A DNA stretch of 64,000 nucleotides from Arthrobacter sp. (GTDB lineage Bacteria > Actinomycetota > Actinomycetes > Actinomycetales > Micrococcaceae), in assembly GCF_031179985.1 (NCBI RefSeq), contig NZ_JAPSHJ010000011.1, positions 43,207-107,206 on the forward strand. The letters are read 5' to 3'. How positions within the stretch are numbered: the stretch's first letter is position 1; the number at the start of each line of letters is the position of its first letter. The position numbers and the translations under genes were made by a program. Below the pieces are notes generated by a model. It searched no databases. It was not told where the DNA came from and was given only the letters and a program-made list of their open reading frames with translations. Below are positions 46,546 to 55,318 of this stretch, piece after piece.

Positions 46546-47235
46546 ATGCGCACGCACCAGCTTGTCCTGCAGTGGATCGAAAGCCAGCTCCTCGGCGGCC
46601 ACCTTGCATTGGGCGGGCGACTTCCCGCTGAACGGACCCTTGCAGAACAGCTCGGGGTTTCGCGTACTTCCGTGCGGGAGGCCATTCGGATCCTGGAAGC
46701 TATGGGGGTGGTCCGCGCGGGGGTGGGTTCCGGACCCGATGCCGGCACGGTGGTTATTGCAGACCCCACCACAGCCCTTGGCTCGGCCTTGAGGCTTCAT
46801 GTTGCAACCTCGCACCTTCCTGTGGCGGACATTGTCCAGACCCGCGTGCTCCTCGAGTCCTGGGCCGTGGCCCGGGCCACCCCTGGTTCGCCCGCGTTGG
46901 CGGAGGCTGCGGCGCTGCTCGACGAGATGGAAAAAAGCACGGAAACGGACCAGTTCCTGGCGTTGGATGTGCGCTTCCATCTCGCCTTGGCTGAAGCTGC
47001 GGGCAACGCCGTGGTCAGTGCCATGATGGGCTCCCTGCGCGAAGCCATCCAGAGCTATGCCGGCCGCCTGACGGCGAATCTTCCGGATTGGGATGCCACC
47101 GCCGACCGGCTTCGGGGCGAGCACCGGTCGATTCTCGCCGCCATCAACAAGAACGACGGCGCCGCTGCGGCCAAGCTGGTTGCCGACCACATTCAGGGGT
47201 ACTACGAGGAAGCCGGCCTGGGCTCCGGACGCTGA
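46546..47235 (+). CDS. lldR: FadR/GntR-family regulator of lactate use (LldR-like)
   Basis: 229 aa from ATG 46546 (MRTHQLVLQW). N-terminal winged helix (LPAERTLAEQLGVSRTSVRE), then an FCD effector domain (VRFHLALAEAAGNAVVSAMM; metal-ligand histidines in LRGEHRSILAAI and VADHIQG). The start 33 bp upstream would put operator 2 inside the gene. Probably binds L-lactate and lifts repression of lldD. Confidence 0.9.
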   Translation: MRTHQLVLQWIESQLLGGHLALGGRLPAERTLAEQLGVSRTSVREAIRILEAMGVVRAGVGSGPDAGTVVIADPTTALGSALRLHVATSHLPVADIVQTRVLLESWAVARATPGSPALAEAAALLDEMEKSTETDQFLALDVRFHLALAEAAGNAVVSAMMGSLREAIQSYAGRLTANLPDWDATADRLRGEHRSILAAINKNDGAAAAKLVADHIQGYYEEAGLGSGR

Positions 47236-47283
47236 CCCGGAACGGGCACAGCGCACCCCCTCCCGCCGGCACACCACCCCCTA

Positions 47284-47344
47284 CGCGAGATGGCACTTCA
47301 CGGCAGTGTCCGTCGCCAACACTGCCGCGAAATGTCATCTCGCG
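47284..47344. repeat. Palindromic repeat element, copy 2
   Basis: CGCGAGATGGCACTT ... AAATGTCATCTCGCG with inner GGCAGTG/CACTGCC arms; near-identical to 44999-45055 in arms and inner GGCAGTGTCCG. Two mismatches in the outer stem. Lies between the convergent lldR and LacI genes. Confidence 0.75.
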
Positions 47345-47458
47345 GGAGAGGTGGGAGGGCTTGAGGGCAGAGAGGTAGAGGGCAGAGGGGCGGGGTGGAG
47401 GCAGCGAGGGCAGAGAGGTAGAGGCCAGAGGGGCAGGGGAGGCCAGAGGAGGTGGGTG
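47344..47458. repeat. Polypurine tract with tandem repeat and G-quadruplex motif
   Basis: About 115 bp of almost pure G/A on the plus strand between convergent genes. GGGAGAGGTGGGAGGGCTTGAGGG (47344-47367) fits G3N1-7 quadruplex rules; a roughly 34-bp unit (GAGGGCAGAGAGGTAGAGG...) occurs at 47363 and 47406 with about three mismatches. Confidence 0.65.
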
Positions 47459-47462
47459 GGAC

Positions 47463-48476
47463 CTACCCCTTCACTGGCCCTGTGCTGCCCCGGACCTCCA
47501 GCTGCGGCTGGAATGTGCTGGGCGTCGCAGGAGTCTCTGCCTGCTGGATCAGGGCCCGCATGCTGTGCCATGCCTGCTGGCCAAGCTCGGTAATGGGCAC
47601 TGCTGCAGTGGTCAATGGGGGCGTGGTGTAGCGGGCGAAGGGAATATCGTCGAAGCCTGTCACGGAGATATCTTCGGGAACCCGCACACCCTTCTCGTGC
47701 AGCCCGCTCAGAAGTCCCATTGCTACAAGGTCGTTGAACGCAAGGACGGCTGTGGCTCCGCTTGCAATGACTTTGTCCGCCGCTTCATGGCCTGCTTCAA
47801 AGCTTGAGCCGCCTTCAAGCATCTGCAGCTCAATGTCCGGATGGGCCGCGGAGAACTTCTCCAGGCCATTGAGCCGCATGCCGTTTGAAGCGCTGCGGGC
47901 AGGACCGGCCAGGAATGCCAGCCGGGTGTGCCCCAGGCTGACCAGATGTTCTGCCAGCTCCTGGATCCCTTGGCCGTAGTCCACCATGAGGCTAGGTGCC
48001 TGCGTTGACTCAGTGCTGCGGTTGATGAGCACCATGGGGTGGAGCGAGGGGGCAAGCTCCTCCAGCTCTGCGTCACTCATGCGCGGGGCGCACAGGACCA
48101 GGCCATCACAGCGACGCCTGGCCTCTCCGGCCAGGATCGCTTCTTCGCTGGAGACCTCCGAGGAGTCGGCGATCAGCACGCGATAACCGTCCTGGGCGGC
48201 GGCCATGCTGAGGCCCCGGAGGATGGCTTGGAACGTGGGGTTGGACAGGTCCGGCACCACGATGCCGATGGTGTCGGTCTTACCCAGCGCGAGGCTGCGG
48301 CCCACGGGATTCGGCTGGTAGTTCAGCTCAACCGCAGCCGCACGAACCCGCTCCGCGATGGTTGCATCCACCGTGAAGTTGCCGTTCATTACACGCGAAA
48401 CTGTGGCATGTGAAACCCCAGCCAGTAGTGCGACGTCGGCTATTCCGATTCGCCGTGTGGTGGATCTCCTGCCCAT
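47463..48476 (-). CDS. LacI-family regulator of the uronate/sugar regulon
   Basis: 337 aa. HTH residues about 10-31 (IADVALLAGVSHATVSRVMN), hinge PNPVGRSLALG, effector domain (GIVVPDLSNPTFQ). GAAAGGGG lies before the ATG at 48476; the frame extension to 48536 is rejected. It is divergent from a five-gene catabolic operon, with an 18-bp palindrome between them whose relatives occur at four more promoters. Best candidate for the regulator binding those sites. Confidence 0.93.
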   Translation of the reverse strand: MGRRSTTRRIGIADVALLAGVSHATVSRVMNGNFTVDATIAERVRAAAVELNYQPNPVGRSLALGKTDTIGIVVPDLSNPTFQAILRGLSMAAAQDGYRVLIADSSEVSSEEAILAGEARRRCDGLVLCAPRMSDAELEELAPSLHPMVLINRSTESTQAPSLMVDYGQGIQELAEHLVSLGHTRLAFLAGPARSASNGMRLNGLEKFSAAHPDIELQMLEGGSSFEAGHEAADKVIASGATAVLAFNDLVAMGLLSGLHEKGVRVPEDISVTGFDDIPFARYTTPPLTTAAVPITELGQQAWHSMRALIQQAETPATPSTFQPQLEVRGSTGPVKG

Positions 48477-48556
48477 GGGGCCCCTTTCCGGGAATCTAAG
48501 ATCCGGGCCGTACTGGCTGATGGTTGACGTGACCACCGGAGTCTTGGTACAAAGTT

Positions 48557-48584
48557 TATAACGGACTGAGAAAACGCTTTCTCA
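48557..48584. promoter_or_regulatory. Operator A of the LacI regulon with -10 box
   Basis: TGAGAAAACGCTTTCTCA (48567-48584) is a near-perfect palindrome. TATAAC (48557-48562) is a good -10 box for the rightward operon, placing the operator over the transcription start. I see no clear -35 box. Confidence 0.7.
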
Positions 48585-48654
48585 TAATTCTTCCCGCATC
48601 ATCATCGGCCGTCAAGCGGCCAGGCTTCCTGCCTTTCGAAAGGGGCGCATCCCA

Positions 48655-50097
48655 ATGGTCAACGTTGACACCGCCGATTTACCGCCGGCTTCGCAGCCGG
48701 CCGGATCACGGGCGGCAGCCAAGGAGCACGGGCAGCAGAAAAGGCGGGCCCGGATCGCCCTTATCGGCACCGGCGGGCGTTCGGAAATGTATATCCGCGC
48801 CATCCTGGGCACTCACTCGGACACCGCAGAACTCGTCGCACTGTCCGACGTGAACCCCGGACGGGTGGACTACTACCAGAAGCTCATCGGAGAACTGGGC
48901 GGAACCGGTCCTGTCCGGTCCTTTGAGCCTGCACAGCTGACGGCGTTCATCAAGGAAAACGGCATCGACCGTGTCATCGTCACCACCCCTGACTACACCC
49001 ACGCCGGCTACATCGTGGAGGCGCTCGAGGCGGGTGCCGACGTCGTCGTCGAAAAGCCCCTGACGATCGACGCCGATGGTTGCCGCCGCATTACCGCTGC
49101 GGTGGCTGCAACGGGACGGAATGTAGTGGTCACCTTCAATTACCGCTATTCCCCCCGCAACAGCGCCCTGAAGGAAATTATCCAGAGCGGAGTGATCGGA
49201 AAAATAACATCCATCGACTTCAGCTGGGTGCTGGATACGGTTCACGGTGCTGACTACTTCCGCCGCTGGCACCGCGAGAAGAAGAACTCCGGCGGGCTGC
49301 TGATCCACAAGGCGTCCCACCACTTCGACCTCGTGAACTGGTGGATCGACGACGTCCCCGAGCGCGTATTCGCTTCGGGCGGGCTCAAATTTTACGGTGA
49401 CAAGAACGCAGCCGAACGCGGGCTGGGCGCGCGTCCTGAACGCGGCACGCTGGAGGCTTCACCTGCCGACGGCGGAGCGAAGGATCCGTTTGTTCTGGAT
49501 CTTCGCGACGACGAGAAATTGCGGGAGCTGTACTACGAAAATGAGCACCACGACGGCTACCGCCGCGACCAGGACGTCTTTACGGCCGGGATTACCATTG
49601 AGGACAATCTCGCCCTGATCGTCGACTACCAGGGTGGCCCCACGCTCAGCTACTCACTCAACGCACACAGCCCTTGGGAAGGGTACCGCGTGGCGGTGAA
49701 CGGCACCGAAGGCCGCGCGGAACTGGAAGTGGTGGAGCGTGCCGCCGTCGTAAGCAGCACCGATAAAAAGACCGTAGTCGATCCGAGCGCGACCCCGGTG
49801 GAGGAGGATGACGCCGTTCGCCGGAACGGTGAGCGCCTGGTGATCCAGCGCCACTGGGAAGCCGCGTATGAAGTGCCAATTATCAACGGTGAAGGAGGCC
49901 ATGGCGGGGGAGACATCCTGCTTCTGTCAGACCTGTTCAATGGACCGGGCGCAGATCCACTGGGACGTCCGTCCGGTTACCTGGACGGCCTGCGTTCGGT
50001 CTCGGTGGGCATTGCGGGAAATCGGTCCCTTGAGTCAACACTGCCGGTCCGCATTGAGGATCTGGACCTCGGCGTCGATCTGCGGCGTCAGCCATGA
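48655..50097 (+). CDS. Gfo/Idh/MocA family oxidoreductase, first gene of the catabolic operon
   Basis: 480 aa. An Ala/Gln-rich N-terminal 30 residues lead into the Rossmann loop ARIALIGTGGRSEMYIRAI and the EKPLTID catalytic motif, with IHKASHHFDLVNWW in the C-terminal domain. It is longer than usual (350-400) because of an insert around 240-290. It overlaps the next gene by ATGA. Substrate probably a sugar acid or uronate derivative. Confidence 0.9.
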   Translation: MVNVDTADLPPASQPAGSRAAAKEHGQQKRRARIALIGTGGRSEMYIRAILGTHSDTAELVALSDVNPGRVDYYQKLIGELGGTGPVRSFEPAQLTAFIKENGIDRVIVTTPDYTHAGYIVEALEAGADVVVEKPLTIDADGCRRITAAVAATGRNVVVTFNYRYSPRNSALKEIIQSGVIGKITSIDFSWVLDTVHGADYFRRWHREKKNSGGLLIHKASHHFDLVNWWIDDVPERVFASGGLKFYGDKNAAERGLGARPERGTLEASPADGGAKDPFVLDLRDDEKLRELYYENEHHDGYRRDQDVFTAGITIEDNLALIVDYQGGPTLSYSLNAHSPWEGYRVAVNGTEGRAELEVVERAAVVSSTDKKTVVDPSATPVEEDDAVRRNGERLVIQRHWEAAYEVPIINGEGGHGGGDILLLSDLFNGPGADPLGRPSGYLDGLRSVSVGIAGNRSLESTLPVRIEDLDLGVDLRRQP

Positions 50098-51125
50098 GGA
50101 TACTTGTCACAGGTGGCTCGGGCAGGCTGGGCCGCAGCGTCGTCGCAGGCCTTGCCGCGGCCGGACACCGGATTATCTCGGTGGACCGCGACGCCGTTCC
50201 CTCCTCCCAGCTGCCATCCGGCGTTGAGCAGGAAACTGCCGACCTCCTTGCTCCGGGGGAAGCGCGCCGGATCATCAGCGCAACCCTGCCCGACGCCGTC
50301 GTCCACCTTGCGGCTATTGCCGTACCGTTCAGCGCCCCTGAGGAGGTTATCTTCAGCACCAATACCCGGCTCGCGTTCGCCGTTGTAAGCGCCGCAACTG
50401 AGCTGGGCGTGCGCAAGATCGTCACAGCCAGCAGCCCCACGGTCCTGGGCTACGGCTCTCCCGCCGGCTGGCTGCCTGAGCGGTTCCCGGTGGATGAGGA
50501 AACGGTGACGCGGCCCTGGAATGCCTATGCATTGTCCAAGCTGATCGCTGAGCAGACCGTCCAGATGTTCGCCGCTGCGCAGGGTGAGAACATCCGGTAT
50601 GCGGCGTTCCGGCCCTGTTACGTCATTTCTCCCGAGGAATGGCAAGGAGCGCCAACGCAGCAGGGCCACACGGTCCGGGAGCGGCTGGAGGATCCTGCAC
50701 TGTCCGCTCCAGCCTTGTTCAACTACGTGGATGCCCGGGACGTGGCCGACTTCCTCGATGCTCTCCTGCGCAAGATGGATTCCATCCCCAACGGCCAAAC
50801 GTTCTTTGTAGGGGCTGCGGACGCGCTGGCCACAGAGCCGCTCGCCACGCTGATGCCGGTATTCCTGCCAGGCAGCGGCGAAGCAGCAAGTGGCCTGACG
50901 GGGACCAGCCCGGCGTTCTCCATCGCCAAGGCGCGCGAGATGCTCGGCTGGGAGCCTCGACGCACTTGGCGGACCGAGCTCAGCCCTGCCCTTAGCGACA
51001 GATCACCAGTTGATGAACCAGTCAATGATGAACCACCCCGCAATGCTGAACCACCCGCTGCCACACAGACAGAAGGTGCCGCCGACCTCATAACGGCAGG
51101 GACCGGATCCAAGGAGAACAAGTGA
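50094..51125 (+). CDS. NAD-dependent epimerase/dehydratase family protein (uronate-dehydrogenase-like)
   Basis: 343 aa SDR. Rossmann loop LVTGGSGRLGRSVVAGL, catalytic YALSK (Tyr-x3-Lys). In this operon it may oxidise a uronate to the aldaro-lactone, as uronate dehydrogenases do; the core resembles that class but it is longer. The last 45 residues are a Pro/Glu-rich tail with repeated DEPPR/NAEPP elements, atypical for the family. Overlaps the next gene by 4 bp. Confidence 0.85.
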   Translation: MRILVTGGSGRLGRSVVAGLAAAGHRIISVDRDAVPSSQLPSGVEQETADLLAPGEARRIISATLPDAVVHLAAIAVPFSAPEEVIFSTNTRLAFAVVSAATELGVRKIVTASSPTVLGYGSPAGWLPERFPVDEETVTRPWNAYALSKLIAEQTVQMFAAAQGENIRYAAFRPCYVISPEEWQGAPTQQGHTVRERLEDPALSAPALFNYVDARDVADFLDALLRKMDSIPNGQTFFVGAADALATEPLATLMPVFLPGSGEAASGLTGTSPAFSIAKAREMLGWEPRRTWRTELSPALSDRSPVDEPVNDEPPRNAEPPAATQTEGAADLITAGTGSKENK

Positions 51126-52027
51126 AATTCGACGGCGTTCTATTCTTCCCGGTCACACCCTTCACTCCCGAGGGTGATGTCGATGTGGCCATCCTCAAGG
51201 AGCACATCACCTCCCGGCTCCCGTTCGGACCGGGCGGCGTTTTTCCTGCTTGCGGCACGGGGGAATTTCATGCCCTGAGCATCGAAGAAGTCCGCACTGT
51301 AGTTACCGCCGCTGTGGAAGCGGTGGCGGGGCAAGTGCCGGTCGTCGCGGGGGCGGGCGGACCGTTGGGCCATACCCTGGCGGCTGCCCGGGCCGCAGAG
51401 GAAGCAGGAGCCGATGCCCTGCTGGTTCTTCCGCCGTACCTCGTCACAGGCCCCAGCGCGGGATTGGTTGCCTACATTGAGGCAGTGGCCGAGGCCAGCA
51501 GCCTGCCTGTCATCGTCTACCATCGGGGAAACGCCCAGTACACGGCGGCATCCATGACCCGCCTCGCGGCAAACCCCAAAGTGATCGGCTTCAAGGATGG
51601 GCTGGGGGATGTGGGGCTCGCCCAGGAGATCGTCTCCGCCATTAAAGCCACCGGACGCAGCGATTTCGCTCTGTTCAACGGCCTGCTGACGGCCGAACTG
51701 AGCCAGGGTGCCTATCGCGGCCTCGGCATTCCGCTGTATTCCTCTGCAGCCTTTGCCATGGCTCCGGAGATCGCCAAGGCATACTACGACGCCTACATGT
51801 CCGGCGACGAGGTCCGGCGCAACGCCCTGCTGGAAGGTTTCTACGCACCGCTGGTCCGGCTTCGGGACCAGACCCCCGGTTTTGGCGTTTCCCTGATCAA
51901 GGCCGGGCTGCGCCTGGGCGGGCTGCCAGTGGGTTCCGTACGTCCGCCGCTCGTGGACCCCAGCGAGGATCAGTTGCTGCAGCTGAAGTCCATCCTGGTC
52001 AAGGGCTACGAGCTGGCAGGGCAATGA
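51122..52027 (+). CDS. kdgD: 5-dehydro-4-deoxyglucarate dehydratase-type aldolase-fold enzyme (KdgD-like)
   Basis: 301 aa DHDPS superfamily, GTG start. The Schiff-base lysine is in VIGFKDGLGDV and the tyrosine motif in VYHRGNAQYT; FPACGTGEFHALS replaces the GTTGE loop. Converts 5-keto-4-deoxyglucarate to 2-oxoglutarate semialdehyde, CO2 and water. Position between the epimerase and the enolase-superfamily genes supports the call. Confidence 0.9.
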   Translation: MKFDGVLFFPVTPFTPEGDVDVAILKEHITSRLPFGPGGVFPACGTGEFHALSIEEVRTVVTAAVEAVAGQVPVVAGAGGPLGHTLAAARAAEEAGADALLVLPPYLVTGPSAGLVAYIEAVAEASSLPVIVYHRGNAQYTAASMTRLAANPKVIGFKDGLGDVGLAQEIVSAIKATGRSDFALFNGLLTAELSQGAYRGLGIPLYSSAAFAMAPEIAKAYYDAYMSGDEVRRNALLEGFYAPLVRLRDQTPGFGVSLIKAGLRLGGLPVGSVRPPLVDPSEDQLLQLKSILVKGYELAGQ

Positions 52028-53130
52028 CCACCAGGATCACGGGGCTCTCGGCCCGGCTCCTGACTGTTCCGCTGCGGCGCAGCTGGGGTGGGGACGCCCC
52101 GGATAACCACGTGATCGTAACGGAAATCAGGACGGACGACGGCGGCGTGGGGCACGGCTTTTCGTGGACCCCCACGATCGGCCCCCAGGCGGTGAAGGCA
52201 CTGCTTGAGTATGACATCGCGCCGTTCGTCACCGGGCTAGAGCCCAACCCGGAGCTGGTGTGGGACCAGCTCTGGAAGAGACTGCATGAAGCCGGCGGCG
52301 GAGGCCTGACCACCATCGCGATGGCTGGCGTGGACCTGGCTCTGTGGGACCTGCAGGCAAGGCGCGCGGAATCTTCGGTGACAAGGCTTCTGGGCCAGCG
52401 TCAGGAATCAGTGGAGGTCTATGGCTCCGGAGTGAACCTGCACTACACCCTGGACGAACTGGTCGGGCAGGTCCAGCGCTGGGTGGCGGCAGGCCACAAG
52501 GCCGTCAAGATCAAAGTGGGGAAACCGGATATCAAGGAGGACGCAGAGCGAGTGGCGGCGGTCCGGTCTGTGCTGGGGCCGGACCGGAAACTCATGATTG
52601 ACGCCAATCAGCGATGGGATCTTCCCACAACCTTCCGGGCCCTTGATGTGTTGACAGGCTACGGGCTGGAATGGCTGGAAGAACCCATTCGGGCGGACGA
52701 TCTGTGGGCCTACCGCCGGCTTCGAAAGCACTCACCCGTACCCATCGCACTGGGAGAAAACCTCCACACGATCTACCGCTTCCGTGACTTCATCGAAGCG
52801 GAGGCTGTGGATATTATCCAGCCCAACATCGTCAGGGTTGGCGGCATAACGCCCTTCCGGCGGATCGTGGAATTGGCCAGGACCAACAGCATAAAGGTGA
52901 TGCCGCACCTGCTTCCAGAATTGTCCGGGCAACTGGCGCTCACCATGGCCGAGCCAACCCTCGTCGAGGACGTGGAGGACGCCTCCTTTGAACAGCTCGG
53001 AGTGCTGGGCGGACCGTCGCCCGTCCGCGTCCGCAACAGCCTCCTCAACTCCACGGACCAGCCCGGGCTCGGCCTCACGTTTACGGAACAGCCCAGCAAC
53101 ACAGACCAGCCCAGCTTCGTTTCACGGTAA
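52024..53130 (+). CDS. Mandelate racemase/muconate lactonising enzyme family protein
   Basis: 368 aa enolase-superfamily enzyme. The KxK acid/base motif is VKIKVG, metal ligands follow (IDANQRWD, LEEPI, LGENLH), and the opposite-face base is in VMPHLLPE. Likely a galactarate/glucarate dehydratase or aldarolactone cycloisomerase that gives the KdgD substrate. A tail of GLTFTEQPSNTDQPSF is unusual. Overlaps kdgD by ATGA. Confidence 0.9.
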   Translation: MTTRITGLSARLLTVPLRRSWGGDAPDNHVIVTEIRTDDGGVGHGFSWTPTIGPQAVKALLEYDIAPFVTGLEPNPELVWDQLWKRLHEAGGGGLTTIAMAGVDLALWDLQARRAESSVTRLLGQRQESVEVYGSGVNLHYTLDELVGQVQRWVAAGHKAVKIKVGKPDIKEDAERVAAVRSVLGPDRKLMIDANQRWDLPTTFRALDVLTGYGLEWLEEPIRADDLWAYRRLRKHSPVPIALGENLHTIYRFRDFIEAEAVDIIQPNIVRVGGITPFRRIVELARTNSIKVMPHLLPELSGQLALTMAEPTLVEDVEDASFEQLGVLGGPSPVRVRNSLLNSTDQPGLGLTFTEQPSNTDQPSFVSR

Positions 53131-53191
53131 ACCGGCACATGTTCGCCTCGTATTTGCCGGCACCGCATCAACCGCAGAACAGGATCAAACA

Positions 53192-54643
53192 GTGACAACA
53201 GCAACTCTTGACTTAACGGAACTGACGGCGGCGGCCACCCGGGCCGCCAAAGAGTCTTCGAGAGCGAGTGATGCCGAGCGCGCGTCCTGGCTCCACGCCG
53301 TCGCCGCTGCCCTTGATGAAAACGCGGCTGAACTGGTTTCCATTGCGAACGAGGAGACAAACCTCGGCGAAACAAGGCTTACGGGGGAGGTTGCGCGGAC
53401 CTCGGGCCAGCTGCGGCTCTTCGCCAAGGTGATCACGGAGGGCTCCTATCTCGAAGCCGTTATCGACCACGCCGATCCCACCGCGACTCCGCCCCGCCCT
53501 GATCTTCGCCGGATGCTGCAGCCCATCGGTCCGGTGGCAGTGTTCTCGGCGTCCAACTTCCCGTTCGCTTTCTCGGTGGCGGGCGGCGATACTGCCTCGG
53601 CCCTGGCGGTGGGCAGCTCTGTGATCGTCAAGGCCCACTCCGGCCACCTCAAGTTATCGCTGCGGACGGCTGAAATTGTCGCAGATGCTTTGAAGGCTGC
53701 AGGCGCCCCCGAGGGCCTCTTTTCACTGGTCAGCGGACGCGAAGTGGGTACTGCGCTGGTTCAGGATCCTGCGATCAAGGCCGTTGGCTTTACTGGCTCC
53801 ATCCCGGGCGGCCGCGCGTTATTCGACCTCGCGACCTCGAGGCCTGACCCCATCCCCTTCTACGGGGAACTGGGAAGCCTGAACCCCGTTGTCATCACGG
53901 CCGAAGCCCTTGAAACCCGGTCCCGACAGCTCGCCAGCGGACTTGCTGCGTCCTTCACCATGGGCGCCGGGCAGTTCTGCACCAAGCCCGGACTCGTGTT
54001 CATTCCGGCTGGTACCGATTTCGGCTCCGATCTTGTTCAGGCCGTTGCCGGCGCACCGGCTTCCCCCATGCTGACGGAACGCATCGCCGCTGCCTACCCT
54101 GAAGGCCTCCGCAGCGTTGCGAAACTACCCGATGTGTCGGTGATCAGCGGCGCTGTGGAGCAGAATGCCGAGGTCGACGGCGCCGCGCCAGTAGTCTTCT
54201 CGACGACGGCTGCGAACGTTATGGATCACCCCGCTGAATTGCTCGAAGAATGCTTCGGACCCACCACCATGCTGATCGAGTACAGCAGCGGTGAGGAGCT
54301 CGCGGCGGTCCTGGCCAAGGTGCCCGGCAGCCTCACAGCCACTCTGCATTCCGAGCCTGGGGAAGACGTTGCAGGACTCGTTGATCAGTTGTCCGCCCTT
54401 GCAGGCAGGGTGCTTTTCGCTGGTTGGCCCACCGGGGTCGCCGTCAATTGGGCCCAACAGCATGGCGGCCCGTACCCCGCCACTACAACTCTTTTCACCT
54501 CTGTGGGGGCGACGGCGGTTCGCCGCTTCCAGCGGCCGGTGGCCTATCAGGATGCTCCCGAGGCCGTGCTGCACCCGGCATTGAAGGAAGACAACCCACT
54601 GAACATTCCGCGGCGGGTGGATGGACGTCTTGTTCTCCCGTAA
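53192..54643 (+). CDS. 2,5-dioxovalerate (ketoglutarate semialdehyde) dehydrogenase-like aldehyde dehydrogenase
   Basis: 483 aa NADP-type ALDH. Cofactor site FSASNFPFAFSVAGGD, Gly motif GFTGSIPGGRALF, glutamate ELGSLNP, nucleophile cysteine GAGQFCTKPG; this ordering and the GQFCTKPG motif are typical of ketoglutarate semialdehyde dehydrogenases. GTG at 53192 with AGGA eight bases upstream. Yields 2-oxoglutarate, ending the oxidative pathway. Confidence 0.92.
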   Translation: MTTATLDLTELTAAATRAAKESSRASDAERASWLHAVAAALDENAAELVSIANEETNLGETRLTGEVARTSGQLRLFAKVITEGSYLEAVIDHADPTATPPRPDLRRMLQPIGPVAVFSASNFPFAFSVAGGDTASALAVGSSVIVKAHSGHLKLSLRTAEIVADALKAAGAPEGLFSLVSGREVGTALVQDPAIKAVGFTGSIPGGRALFDLATSRPDPIPFYGELGSLNPVVITAEALETRSRQLASGLAASFTMGAGQFCTKPGLVFIPAGTDFGSDLVQAVAGAPASPMLTERIAAAYPEGLRSVAKLPDVSVISGAVEQNAEVDGAAPVVFSTTAANVMDHPAELLEECFGPTTMLIEYSSGEELAAVLAKVPGSLTATLHSEPGEDVAGLVDQLSALAGRVLFAGWPTGVAVNWAQQHGGPYPATTTLFTSVGATAVRRFQRPVAYQDAPEAVLHPALKEDNPLNIPRRVDGRLVLP

Positions 54644-54713
54644 GAGGGGCGGGAGAGCTTCCATCGGCACGTGTATTGTTGCGCGGGAAGTTGCTGGTGA
54701 CTTCTGGTGGGCC

Positions 54714-54905
54714 TTATTTCCGGTTCGCGCGGATCCAGGGATCGATGGTTTCTTCAAGCCAGCCCGGCGATTGGCCTAGCCTGAAGTCCGGGCTGGGAAG
54801 TTTTCCTCGGTTCATCCAGACCCGGATCAGCCCGATGTCCTGGCCCGTGGCTGCTGCTATCTCTGCGTAGCCCAGCAGCGGGACCTCGGGATTGTCTTCC
54901 GGCAT
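54714..54905 (-). CDS. Small excisionase-like helix-turn-helix protein
   Basis: 63 aa. YAEIAAATGQDIGLIRVWMN resembles the MerR/excisionase winged helix (HTH_17 type), with RLGQSPGWLEETIDPWI as the wing and end helix. No integrase is nearby, so it is more likely a small regulator than a phage factor. Confidence 0.7.
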   Translation of the reverse strand: MPEDNPEVPLLGYAEIAAATGQDIGLIRVWMNRGKLPSPDFRLGQSPGWLEETIDPWIRANRK

Positions 54906-54956
54906 GTTCGCAGTCTACGCGCAGGAGTGGAGCGCGTCTGTGGCGAACTTGCGCGG

Positions 54957-55076
54957 TCAGTACACAACCACAGGATCCGAGTCGTCATCTGCATCCACCC
55001 AGGCGGCGAAATCTGAATAGGACATAAAGGAGTAGTAGTCACAGAAGCGCTGTGTCGCCTTTTCAGGCTTGCTCAT
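54957..55076 (-). CDS. Small acidic hypothetical protein
   Basis: 39 aa frame, too short for usual gene finders: MSKPEKATQRFCDYYSF followed by SYSDFAAWVDADDDSDP and VVVY. AAGGAGC lies against the ATG (very short spacing) and GAAGGA further out. Codon use is in line with neighbours, so it may be real and co-transcribed with the excisionase-like gene, but there is no family match to support it. Confidence 0.4.
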   Translation of the reverse strand: MSKPEKATQRFCDYYSFMSYSDFAAWVDADDDSDPVVVY

Positions 55077-55318
55077 GCTCCTTGCCGATTCCTTCTACCC
55101 GGTGTGGTTTTTACACCAATATTGTAATGCCGCGTAACAGGTCCTTTGATGGGAAATAACAAGGTTGTTATGCGTTCGAGACCTCCCTCAGCCGTCCGAG
55201 ACCCGGCCGAAACTGCAGTCACGGTGACACAGAAAAATCATGTGGCGGAAACGAAGCAGCAACGTCGGTACGCCATGCTGATGAAACCTAGTGATGCGGC
55301 TTCAGGGGAGGAATGACC

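Noticed and set aside
47344-47458. CRISPR-like repeats in the purine tract
   Set aside because: Only two imperfect copies in low-complexity sequence, no spacers and no cas genes.
54714-54905. Phage or plasmid excisionase
   Set aside because: No integrase, attachment repeat or phage gene nearby; the small HTH fold alone does not show mobility.
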